Shown here: piece by piece, positions 1 to 6,563 of the stretch
How the letters are laid out: each line of letters begins with the position of its first letter
Position numbering within the stretch: position 1 is the stretch's first letter
Assembly: GCA_964353405.1 (NCBI GenBank)
Contig: CAYGWJ010000380.1
Coordinates: 1-13,770 of the forward strand
Direction of reading: 5' to 3'
From: JBGLNJ01 sp964353405
GTDB taxonomy: Bacteria > Chloroflexota > Anaerolineae > Fen-1058
DNA length: 13,770 nt
Position numbers and translations under genes: made by a program
Notes under the pieces: generated by a model
The model's input: the letters and a program-made list of their open reading frames with translations, nothing else
What the model was told of the DNA's origin: nothing
The model's database searches: none

Positions 1-491
1 TTGCCCAAATCCGCCGCGCCCTCCAAGCCAAAGCCGATCCCGCCACCCGTGAGACCTTGAAAGGCACGTACTGGATTCTGATCAAGAACCGTGCCGACTT
101 GACGCCGGACGAAGAAGCCAAACTGCAAGCCGCTCTGTCCGCCTCGGCTGAACTGCGCACCGCCTACTTGCTCAAGGAAGAGTTCCACACCTTGTGCGAG
201 AAGCTCCATGACCGCGCGTGCGCCGAACGGTTTCTGCGGGCTTGGGCATGGCGGGCCGAAGCAGCCAGCATTCCCCAGTTGCACAAGTTTGTCCAGACCT
301 TGCACAACTGGTGGAACGAGTTCCTCAACTACTTCGATGAGCGCGTCACCAGTGGTGTGGTCGAAGGACTCAACCGCGCCATCCGGGCCATCATCCGCCG
401 CGCTTGCGGGTATCATGTCTTTGAGCACTTTCGACTTCAAGTTCTGGTGGAACACGGCGGGTTGGGCGCGCCGTCTCTCCCACTAATCTGA
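1..491 (+). CDS. ISL3-family transposase, C-terminal part (5' end outside window)
   Basis: The reading frame is open from the left edge (first full codon at base 3) to a TGA at 489-491, so only about the last 160 residues are seen. The internal TTG at 57 is not a likely start, because the frame continues upstream with protein-like sequence. The recognisable part is the end of the DDE catalytic domain: a Trp-rich stretch (LHNWWNEFLNYF) followed by SGVVEGLNRAIRAIIRRACGY. Its Glu in VxEGxNxxI is the expected third acidic residue of the catalytic triad, and the Arg-rich helix and Gly after it are typical of ISL3 transposases. The enzyme cuts and joins the IS ends at new DNA sites. Whether the element is intact cannot be judged here. 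The family is called from motif memory, not a search. Confidence 0.85.
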   Translation, partial: AQIRRALQAKADPATRETLKGTYWILIKNRADLTPDEEAKLQAALSASAELRTAYLLKEEFHTLCEKLHDRACAERFLRAWAWRAEAASIPQLHKFVQTLHNWWNEFLNYFDERVTSGVVEGLNRAIRAIIRRACGYHVFEHFRLQVLVEHGGLGAPSLPLI

Positions 492-499
492 GGAGAGCC
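475..499 (+). repeat. Probable right terminal inverted repeat of the ISL3 element
   Basis: The transposase stop codon lies inside this segment, which ends in AGGAGAGCC (491-499). Read inward on the minus strand this is GGCTCTCCT, close to the GGCTCTTT-type ends that many ISL3 elements carry. It also holds the arms CTCTCC (475-480) and GGAGAG (492-497). ISL3 elements usually duplicate 8 bp of target, so ACAAAATG at 500-507 is the candidate duplication. The left end is outside the window, so neither repeat nor duplication can be confirmed. Confidence 0.45.
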
Positions 500-774
500 A
501 CAAAATGCCGCCGACCCTCTTTTCACGTTAGGGGAACTGTGGCGAGTGCTGAAACCCACTGGACCCGGCGCGTCGTCCCTACAGAATTGGACGCACCGCC
601 CAAGCACCAAAATGCGTTTTGTGGCATAATGCGAGTTGTCCCTCCATCAGCCAAGGAACCCACATCGGGACGTTCACTCTTTCACGCATGGATAGACGAC
701 TCTACCGGGAACATGAAGGGAGGCTAGATTTCTTCATGGAGCTTTGTGTTTCTGGTAGACGAAAAGAGGAAAGA
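500..774. other. Gap between IS end and ATPase gene; possible small gene remnant
   Basis: No intact gene is seen. In the transposase frame the sequence after the stop stays open to a TAA at 627-629, reading ADPLFTLGELWRVLKPTGPG and on to FVA. This could be the 3' scrap of a gene interrupted by the IS, but it is short and matches no family I recognise. GCCACAAAATGC (497-508) and GCGTTTTGTGGC (614-625) form an 11-of-12 inverted repeat about 105 bp apart. The only promoter-like sequence seen is an extended -10 (TGGCATAAT) at 622-630. Confidence 0.4.
622..630 (+). promoter_or_regulatory. Possible extended -10 promoter for the ATPase-VWA pair
   Basis: TGGCATAAT fits an extended -10 (TGn plus a hexamer with 5 of 6 matches to TATAAT). 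No convincing -35 lies 16-18 bases upstream. It is the best candidate between the IS end and the ATPase start at 775, and would give a leader of about 135 nt. Weak evidence. Confidence 0.25.
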
Positions 775-1749
775 ATGGATACGACTCGCACGTTCAGCTC
801 GCCGCAAGAGTTCAAGGATTGCCTCGGCGACCAGCAGTACATCGCCAGCGACGAAATCGCGACGATCATGTTTTTGAGCCAGCAGCTTGGCAAGCCGCTG
901 CCCACCGAAGGGCCGGCGGGTGTGGGCAAGACCGAGCTCGCCAAAGCCGTGGCCGGAGCCACGGGCCGTGAATTGATCCGCCTGCAGTGTTATGAAGGGC
1001 TGGACGAGACCAAAGCGCTCTACGAGTGGGAGTATGCCAAGCAGTTGCTCTACACGCAGCTCTTGCGCGACAAACTTCAAGAGACGCTTTCGGGCGCCAC
1101 CAGCCTGGCCGCTGCCGCCGATAAACTCGCCGCCGAAGAGGACGTGTTTTTCTCGATGCGCTTTTTACTTCAGCGGCCTTTGCTCAAGGCGATTCTGAGC
1201 GAACAGCCCACCGTCTTGTTGATTGACGAGATTGACCGAGCCGACGCCGAGTTTGAAGCGTTCCTGCTCGAAGTGCTCAGCGACTTTCAGGTGAGCGTGC
1301 CGGAACTGGGGACGCTCGCGGCAGTCCATCGCCCGCTCGTGCTGCTCACCAGCAACAACACGCGCGAGTTGAGCGAGGCGCTCAAGCGGCGCTGCCTGTA
1401 TCTCTTTATTGACTATCCGTCCGTCGAGCAGGAACTCGCCGTCGTGCGACTCAAGGTACCGGAGCTGGCGCCCAAGCTGGCGCGGCAGGCCGTCGAGTTG
1501 GTGCAGCGGCTGCGCAAGATGGACTTGCGCAAATCGCCCAGCATCAGCGAGACGCTCGACTGGGCCAAAGCGCTCGTCACGCTCAATGCGCAGAACCTCA
1601 ACCCTCAAACACTCGATACGACGATGAGTGTGCTGCTCAAGCACGAATCGGACCTGCAACGGGTCAAACAGCAAACACCACCGCCCACTGAAAAACCAGG
1701 CCGCCTGGATGACGACCCGAGTCCGTACCAGCATCGCCGACGAAATTAG
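775..1749 (+). CDS. MoxR-family AAA+ ATPase, CoxD-type
   Basis: The protein has 324 residues from the ATG at 775, chosen because GAGGA at 766-770 precedes it. Upstream in-frame starts (736 ATG, 619) lack a ribosome site and add unrelated sequence. Walker A is GPAGVGKT (46-53), Walker B VLLIDEID (147-154), sensor 1 the TSNN at 192-195, and ALKRRC (202-207) is the arginine-finger region. The stretch LIRLQCYEGLDETKALYEWEY (from residue 68) is characteristic of the CoxD branch, whose known members use ATP to remodel CO dehydrogenase during insertion of its Cu-S-Mo centre. The tail after about 300 is Pro- and Arg-rich and probably disordered. The VWA gene follows 35 bp later on the same strand, the usual pairing. 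No coxL, coxM or coxS genes are in view, so the client is unknown. The protein should be cytosolic. Confidence 0.88.
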   Translation: MDTTRTFSSPQEFKDCLGDQQYIASDEIATIMFLSQQLGKPLPTEGPAGVGKTELAKAVAGATGRELIRLQCYEGLDETKALYEWEYAKQLLYTQLLRDKLQETLSGATSLAAAADKLAAEEDVFFSMRFLLQRPLLKAILSEQPTVLLIDEIDRADAEFEAFLLEVLSDFQVSVPELGTLAAVHRPLVLLTSNNTRELSEALKRRCLYLFIDYPSVEQELAVVRLKVPELAPKLARQAVELVQRLRKMDLRKSPSISETLDWAKALVTLNAQNLNPQTLDTTMSVLLKHESDLQRVKQQTPPPTEKPGRLDDDPSPYQHRRRN

Positions 1750-1784
1750 GGGCCGGCGCCTGATGTGATTTATCGGGGTGACGT

Positions 1785-3164
1785 ATGGAAGAAAGAATCG
1801 TCAAGTTCATATCGGCTCTGCGCGCGGGCGGCGTGCGCGTCAGCCTGGCAGAAAGCGCCGACGCGTTCAATGCCGTGGACAAGCTCGGCATCCAGGAACG
1901 AGACACGTTCCGGCTCAGCCTGCGAGCAACGCTCGTCAAGGACGCAGAAGACATTCCGACCTTTGAAGAGCTCTTCCCGCTGTTCTTTGACACGGCTCAG
2001 ACTCCGCCGCTGATGGACCTGACGCAAGACCTGACGCCGGAGGAGGCGCAGATGATCGCGCAGGCGCTCCGGCAGTTCAGCGAGCACCTGCGCCAGATGT
2101 TGGAAAAACTCTTGCGCGGAGCAAAGCTCAGCCAAAAAGAACTGGAACAGTTCGGCCAGATGGTGGGCCTGCAAAATGCCGGCGACCTGCGCTATCGGGA
2201 GTGGATGGCCCGCCGGATCGAGCAGGCCTTGCGCTTCCGTCAAGTCCAAGACGCGCTGCAGGAGCTGTCGGAGCTGTTAGCGCAGATGGGCATGAGCAAG
2301 CAGCGGCTAGAGCAATTGCGCCGATTGCTGCAATCCAACCAGCAAGCCATGCAGGAACAAATCCGGCAATACGCCGGTCAGCGCATCGCCGAGAATATGG
2401 CCGACCGCCCGCCCGACGACGGCATCGAAGGGCTGATGCACCGGCCTTTCAATGCGCTCTCGGACGCGGACATGGACCAACTGCGCAAGGAGGTGCGGCG
2501 ACTGGCTGCCGCGCTGCGGACGCGCGTGGCGCTGCGGCAAAAACGGGCCAAGACGGGCCAGTTGGACGCCAAGGCCACCATCCGCGCCAACCTCAAGCAC
2601 GGTAGCGTCCCCATCGAGATCCGTCACCGCGACCGTAAGCTCAAGCCCAGGCTCGTCGTCATCTGCGACGTCAGCACTTCGATGCGCTACTGCTCCGAGT
2701 TGATGTTGAGCCTGATTCACGCGCTGCAAGACCAGATCAGCAAAACGCACGCGTTTGCTTTCATAGACCATTTGGAGTACATCACACCTGACCTCGCAGA
2801 TAGGGATGCGAACAAGGCGGTGGCGCAGGTGTTGGAGCGGATGCCTTCGGGCTATTACAACACCGATCTCGGTTACAGCCTGGACATGCTGGCGCACGAT
2901 TATCTGGACACGCTTGACAGCCACACGACCTTTATCGTCGTGGGCGATGGGCGCAACAATTATAACGATCCGAAACTGGATGTCTTTCGCAAGCTGGCTC
3001 GCCGGAGCAATCGCGCGATCTGGCTCAACCCTGAAGCGCCCATGCTGTGGGGCACAGGCGACAGCGACATGCTCCAATACGCGCCGCTGTGCAGTGTGAT
3101 TTTGCAGGTCAACACGCTGTCTGAACTCGCGGCGGCGGTGGACAAGCTGCTGATTCAGAAATGA
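1785..3164 (+). CDS. VWA-domain protein, CoxE-type partner of the MoxR ATPase
   Basis: The protein has 459 residues. The ATG at 1785 follows GGGGTG at 1775-1780. The first 285 residues are helical, charged and rich in Gln and Leu (coiled-coil-like around 85-200), ending in a basic linker. A von Willebrand A domain fills about 288-455. Its metal-ion-dependent adhesion site is visible: DVSTS (Asp295, Ser297, Ser299), a Thr in YYNTDLG (360) and an Asp in VVGDGRNN (388). This is the CoxE layout; such proteins act with a MoxR ATPase to reach or hold the client during maturation. There is no signal peptide or membrane segment. Spacing and strand imply one operon with the ATPase. The function outside a cox cluster is inferred, not shown. 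Confidence 0.88.
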   Translation: MEERIVKFISALRAGGVRVSLAESADAFNAVDKLGIQERDTFRLSLRATLVKDAEDIPTFEELFPLFFDTAQTPPLMDLTQDLTPEEAQMIAQALRQFSEHLRQMLEKLLRGAKLSQKELEQFGQMVGLQNAGDLRYREWMARRIEQALRFRQVQDALQELSELLAQMGMSKQRLEQLRRLLQSNQQAMQEQIRQYAGQRIAENMADRPPDDGIEGLMHRPFNALSDADMDQLRKEVRRLAAALRTRVALRQKRAKTGQLDAKATIRANLKHGSVPIEIRHRDRKLKPRLVVICDVSTSMRYCSELMLSLIHALQDQISKTHAFAFIDHLEYITPDLADRDANKAVAQVLERMPSGYYNTDLGYSLDMLAHDYLDTLDSHTTFIVVGDGRNNYNDPKLDVFRKLARRSNRAIWLNPEAPMLWGTGDSDMLQYAPLCSVILQVNTLSELAAAVDKLLIQK

Positions 3165-3202
3165 CCATGGACGGTGGACTCTGGACCGCAGCGGGCAGCC
3201 AT

Positions 3203-3214
3203 CAACAATTGTTG
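3203..3214. promoter_or_regulatory. 12-bp perfect palindrome overlapping a -35 box
   Basis: CAACAATTGTTG is a perfect palindrome. Its last three bases overlap the proposed -35 hexamer at 3212-3217, a normal place for a repressor operator. No repressor gene is adjacent; the downstream nucleotidyltransferase could be autoregulatory only by analogy with toxin-antitoxin operons. Confidence 0.4.
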
Positions 3215-3240
3215 TTTAATTGCGCCGATTGTGCTATTCT
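3212..3240 (+). promoter_or_regulatory. Sigma70-type promoter for nucleotidyltransferase and exporter
   Basis: TTGTTT (3212-3217), a 17-base spacer and TATTCT (3235-3240) give a good housekeeping-type promoter. The expected transcription start, about 7 bases after the -10, is near 3247. That is at or next to the GTG-ATG start pair of the next gene, so the mRNA would have almost no leader. Confidence 0.55.
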
Positions 3241-3250
3241 ATAGATCGTG

Positions 3251-3664
3251 ATGGCACAACAACTCAATCGTGACACGGTTTTGGTTTATATGGATGGCGC
3301 GCGTGAGGCGCTAGCTCGCTTGACACTCAACGACCAGGCAGCTATTGCAGAGTATATGGCTCGGATACACGCGAGCTTTCCAGCCCGCCTGACGGCTGTC
3401 ACCTTGTTCGGTTCCAAAGCCCGTGGAGACGACGATGCGGAATCGGATATTGATTTATTGGTGCTGGTTGACGCCGAGGACCAAGACCTGCGCGACGAGC
3501 TGTGGCGAGTCGCATCAGATGTTTCGCTCAAGTACAACGTGGTGATTTCCGCGCGGGTATTTGCCCAGTCGCGTTGGGCCAGGGCCAAATATACTCTGCT
3601 TCCTTTGTATCGCGCCATCACGACCGAGGGTGTTCCGCTGATGCTAGAGAGTGTGCCCGTTTGA
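3251..3664 (+). CDS. MNT-type nucleotidyltransferase-domain protein, solo
   Basis: The protein has 137 residues from the ATG at 3251; the preceding GTG at 3248 is an equal alternative. No Shine-Dalgarno is seen, consistent with the leaderless promoter arrangement. The polymerase-beta-like fold is marked by FGSKARG (G-S-x-x-x-G) and, 12-14 residues on, DIDLLVLV, whose two Asp residues bind metal. The third acidic residue is not assigned. The family includes the minimal nucleotidyltransferases that pair with HEPN ribonucleases and inactivate them by AMP addition. No HEPN gene lies on either side, so a solo role is possible. The C-terminal half resembles family members in its VISARVFAQSRW stretch. 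The ABC transporter gene starts 6 nt after the stop, with its ribosome site overlapping the stop, so the two are probably co-translated. Confidence 0.8.
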   Translation: MAQQLNRDTVLVYMDGAREALARLTLNDQAAIAEYMARIHASFPARLTAVTLFGSKARGDDDAESDIDLLVLVDAEDQDLRDELWRVASDVSLKYNVVISARVFAQSRWARAKYTLLPLYRAITTEGVPLMLESVPV

Positions 3665-3670
3665 GGTGCT

Positions 3671-5518
3671 ATGACTGAACGTTGGTCACAATTCAATACC
3701 TGGATCGCCGAGCGCCGCGTCAAAATCAAGGACGCGGCGATTAATGTCCGGCGTGCGTTTCTGCTCGTCTGGCAAGCGCACCCACCTTCGGCGTTGGCGA
3801 TGTTGGGCTGTACACTCGTTGGCGCGTTCCTGCCGGTAGGGCAGGCCTGGGTGGGCAAGCTCATCGTTGACGCGGTCGTCAAGGGCATCAACGGACACAT
3901 CGGAGCAGAGGCGGGTTTGCGCGCCGTTTTGCCCTACCTGGCGGCCGAGTTCGTCATGCTGGTCGGGCAGGCCGCCAACGGTCAGGCGCGCACGTTGGCC
4001 GAGCACGTCCTGCACGCGCAGATCAACCTGAGCATCAACACACGCATCATTCGCAAGGCCCTCGAACTGGACTTGACGCATTTTGAAAACGCAGAGTACT
4101 ATGACAAACTTGAGAACGCTCGGCGCGAGGCCGACTATCGCAGCCTGCAAATCGTCAATGGCGGTTTCTATCTGATTCAAAATGCCGTCACCTTGCTTTC
4201 GTTTGCCGCGCTGCTGCTCCGATTCAGCCCGTTGCTGGCGCTCATCCTGTTCGTGGCGACGATTCCGGCGTTCATCGCGCAGAGCCGGCTGGCCGAGCTA
4301 AACTTTCGTGTATTGAGCTGGCGAGCGCCGGAAGCTCGAATGCTGTCCTATCTCGAGCATCTGCTCACCGATTACAACTCGGTCAAGGAGATCAAGCTCT
4401 TTGGATTAGGTGAGCCTCTCCTGGGCCGCTATGCTAACCTGTTCTGGAAATTCGTCAGTGAAGATCAAGCCATCGCGCAAAAACGCAGCTTGGCTTCGCT
4501 CAGTTGGGGAATGCTCGCCACCTTGACGTATTACGGCTCGTATGCGTGGATCGTCTGGCGCGCGGTAGGCGGGACGATCACGCTCGGCGATATGACCATG
4601 TACCTGGGCATCTTTCGCGCCAGCCAGAACCTGTTCGAGTCCATCTTTTACGGCCTGAGTGACCTGTACGAGAACGGGCTGTTTATGAGCAACCTGTTCG
4701 CCTTCCTCGAACTCAAGCCGCAGATGGTGATCGCGTCCAGCCCGCGTCCCTTGCCGAAGGAGATTCGTTACGGCATCGAGTTCCGCCATGTCTCGTTCAA
4801 GTACGGAGGCCACGACGAGTATGCGCTGCGCGACGTGAACCTGTGCATCCATCCCTGTGAAAAAGTTGCGCTCGTCGGCCCGAACGGCGCGGGCAAGACG
4901 ACGCTCATCAAATTGCTCACGCGCCTGTATGACCCGACCGAAGGGCAGATTTTGCTCGACGGCATTGATCTGCGCGATTACGACTTGTCCGAGCTGCGCC
5001 AGCAGATCGGCGTCATCTTTCAGGACTTTGTCCACTATCACCTGACGGCGGCGGAGAATGTGGGCTTTGGGCAAATCGAAGCGGTCGAGGATCGCCCGCG
5101 CATCATCCGCTCGGCGGAAAAAAGCGGCGCACATCCCGTCATCACCGGCTTGCCCCAGGGCTACGAGACGACGCTGGGGCGCTGGTTCTCCAAAGGCCGC
5201 GACCTCTCCGGCGGCGAGTGGCAAAAGATCGCGCTGGGCCGCGCGTTCATGCGCGATTGTCAGGTGCTCGTGCTCGACGAGCCGACCGCCGCGCTCGACG
5301 CGGAAAATGAGCTGCGCGTCTTTCAACAATTCCGCGAGCTGACCTCGGACAAGATGGCGGTGCTCATCAGCCATCGCTTTTCCACCGTCCGCATGGCCGA
5401 CCGGATTTTTGTCATCGAGCAAGGTCACATCAGCGAGCAGGGTACGCACCAGGAATTGCTCGCGCACGGTGGGACCTATGCTCGGCTGTTCACGTTGCAA
5501 GCCGCGTCGTACAAGTAG
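3671..5518 (+). CDS. ABC transporter half-exporter (permease fused to ATP-binding domain)
   Basis: The protein has 615 residues. GAGGTG overlapping the upstream stop serves the ATG at 3671. Residues 1-345 are the membrane domain, with hydrophobic segments near 40-58, 85-103, 165-183, 187-205, 278-297 and a weaker one near 308-330. The ATP-binding domain follows: Walker A GPNGAGKT (403-410), Q-loop Gln451, signature LSGGE (512-516), Walker B VLVLDE (532-537), D-loop near ALDAE and switch His568. All catalytic residues are present, so it should be an active dimer that exports a substrate across the inner membrane. The substrate cannot be told; lipid, peptide and drug exporters share this layout. 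There is no N-terminal peptidase domain. Only one half-transporter is present, so a homodimer is most likely. Confidence 0.92.
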   Translation: MTERWSQFNTWIAERRVKIKDAAINVRRAFLLVWQAHPPSALAMLGCTLVGAFLPVGQAWVGKLIVDAVVKGINGHIGAEAGLRAVLPYLAAEFVMLVGQAANGQARTLAEHVLHAQINLSINTRIIRKALELDLTHFENAEYYDKLENARREADYRSLQIVNGGFYLIQNAVTLLSFAALLLRFSPLLALILFVATIPAFIAQSRLAELNFRVLSWRAPEARMLSYLEHLLTDYNSVKEIKLFGLGEPLLGRYANLFWKFVSEDQAIAQKRSLASLSWGMLATLTYYGSYAWIVWRAVGGTITLGDMTMYLGIFRASQNLFESIFYGLSDLYENGLFMSNLFAFLELKPQMVIASSPRPLPKEIRYGIEFRHVSFKYGGHDEYALRDVNLCIHPCEKVALVGPNGAGKTTLIKLLTRLYDPTEGQILLDGIDLRDYDLSELRQQIGVIFQDFVHYHLTAAENVGFGQIEAVEDRPRIIRSAEKSGAHPVITGLPQGYETTLGRWFSKGRDLSGGEWQKIALGRAFMRDCQVLVLDEPTAALDAENELRVFQQFRELTSDKMAVLISHRFSTVRMADRIFVIEQGHISEQGTHQELLAHGGTYARLFTLQAASYK

Positions 5519-5541
5519 AAGGTGCTAAATAGGAGGACACG

Positions 5542-6477
5542 ATGCGAGTCATCATCACAGGCGGAACAGGGCTTATCGGCCGGGCATTGGCCGCCAGCCT
5601 CGCCGCCGAGGGTCACGAGGTCATCATTTTGAGCCGTGCGCCGGAAAAGGCGACGGGCCTGCCCCAGGGCGTGCGCGCCGTCGGGTGGGACGGCCGGACT
5701 GCCAGCGGCTGGGGCGAACTGGCCGATGGCGCTGAGGCCATCGTCAACCTGGCGGGCGAAAGTATCGGCGGCGAAAACATGCTGGCCTTGATCACCAAAC
5801 CGTGGACACGCGAGCGCCTGCAGCTCATCCGCACCAGCCGCGTCAACGCGGGCCGGGCCGTAGTGCAGGCCATCGAGCAGGCCAGGGTCAAGCCGCATGT
5901 GCTCGTCCAGTCCTCCGCTGTAGGCTATTACGGCCTGCCCGGCGACCAAGAGGTCACCGAAGACACACCCGCGGGCAACGACGCGCTCGCCAAAATTTGC
6001 CTCGACTGGGAAGCCACCACCACCTCCGTCGAAGCGCCGGGCGTGCGCCGGGTCGTCATCCGCACGGGCGGTGTGGTGATGAGCGCGCAGGGCGGCGCGC
6101 TGCCGTTCATGCTCCTGCCATTCAAGCTGTTCGTGGGCGGGCCGCTGGGCAGCGGCAAGCAATGGTTCTCGTGGATTCACATCGCCGACGAGGTGCGCGC
6201 CATTCGATTCCTGCTCGACCATTCGGACGCGCGCGGCGCGTTCAACCTGTGCGCGCCCGAGCCGCTGCGCAATGGCGAGCTGGCCCGCGTGATCGGTCGC
6301 GTGATGGGCCGGCCCTCGTTCATGCCGACGCCCGCATTTGCGATGAAACTCTTGCTTGGCGACAAGGCCACGCTCGTGCTCGACGGTCAACGCCAGGTGC
6401 CCAAGCGATTGCTCGAGCTGGGCTTCCAGTTCCAGTTCCCCAAGGTAAAAGCCGCCCTGCAAGACCTGCTCAAGTAA
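5542..6477 (+). CDS. TIGR01777-family NAD(P)-dependent epimerase/reductase (YfcH/SDR39U1-like)
   Basis: The protein has 311 residues, which is normal for the family. AGGAGG (5531-5536) stands 5 bases before the ATG. The N-terminus carries the extended-SDR dinucleotide motif GGTGLIG (7-13). NLAGES (69-74) and SSAVGYYG (124-131, with the conserved Tyr) follow, then the WIHIAD segment (211-216). The C-terminal part, from about 258 (MPTPAFAMKLLLGD) to the end, is the DUF1731 domain that defines this family. The physiological substrate is not established; some members affect cell division or heme-related traits. The gene starts 23 bp after the exporter and probably shares its transcript. It ends at a strong hairpin (6493-6524). 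Confidence 0.92.
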   Translation: MRVIITGGTGLIGRALAASLAAEGHEVIILSRAPEKATGLPQGVRAVGWDGRTASGWGELADGAEAIVNLAGESIGGENMLALITKPWTRERLQLIRTSRVNAGRAVVQAIEQARVKPHVLVQSSAVGYYGLPGDQEVTEDTPAGNDALAKICLDWEATTTSVEAPGVRRVVIRTGGVVMSAQGGALPFMLLPFKLFVGGPLGSGKQWFSWIHIADEVRAIRFLLDHSDARGAFNLCAPEPLRNGELARVIGRVMGRPSFMPTPAFAMKLLLGDKATLVLDGQRQVPKRLLELGFQFQFPKVKAALQDLLK

Positions 6478-6492
6478 TGAGAACGACGCCAA

Positions 6493-6524
6493 GGCGCAGA
6501 AAAGCTCTCGTGCTTCTCTGCGCC
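6493..6524. terminator. Long hairpin between convergent genes; likely bidirectional terminator
   Basis: GGCGCAGAAAAGC (6493-6505) pairs with GCTTCTCTGCGCC (6512-6524) over 13 positions with one A-C mismatch and a 6-base loop. It lies in the 86-bp gap between the convergent genes ending at 6477 and 6564, where a shared terminator is expected. No clear T-run follows on either strand, so it may work poorly or act as an mRNA end protector. The flank GACGCCAAGGCGCAG resembles a dispersed palindromic repeat I associate with environmental genomes. Confidence 0.55.
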
Positions 6525-6563
6525 CTCACACCCTCGAAGCAACCCGATAGTCTTGACGACTAG

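Noticed and set aside
2307..3077. 256-codon open frame antisense to the VWA gene
   Set aside because: Covers the MIDAS-coding part of a clear gene; composition is that of a shadow frame.
2786..3250. HEPN toxin gene upstream of the nucleotidyltransferase
   Set aside because: The upstream sequence is the end of the VWA gene and 83 non-coding bases; no HEPN RxxxxH motif in a separate frame.
4406..5500. Long open frame antisense to the ABC exporter (364 codons)
   Set aside because: It mirrors the codon bias of the sense gene, has no family features, and the sense protein carries every ABC motif.
5476..6492. 338-codon open frame antisense to the epimerase gene
   Set aside because: The sense frame has the dinucleotide motif and DUF1731; the antisense frame has no ribosome site or motif.
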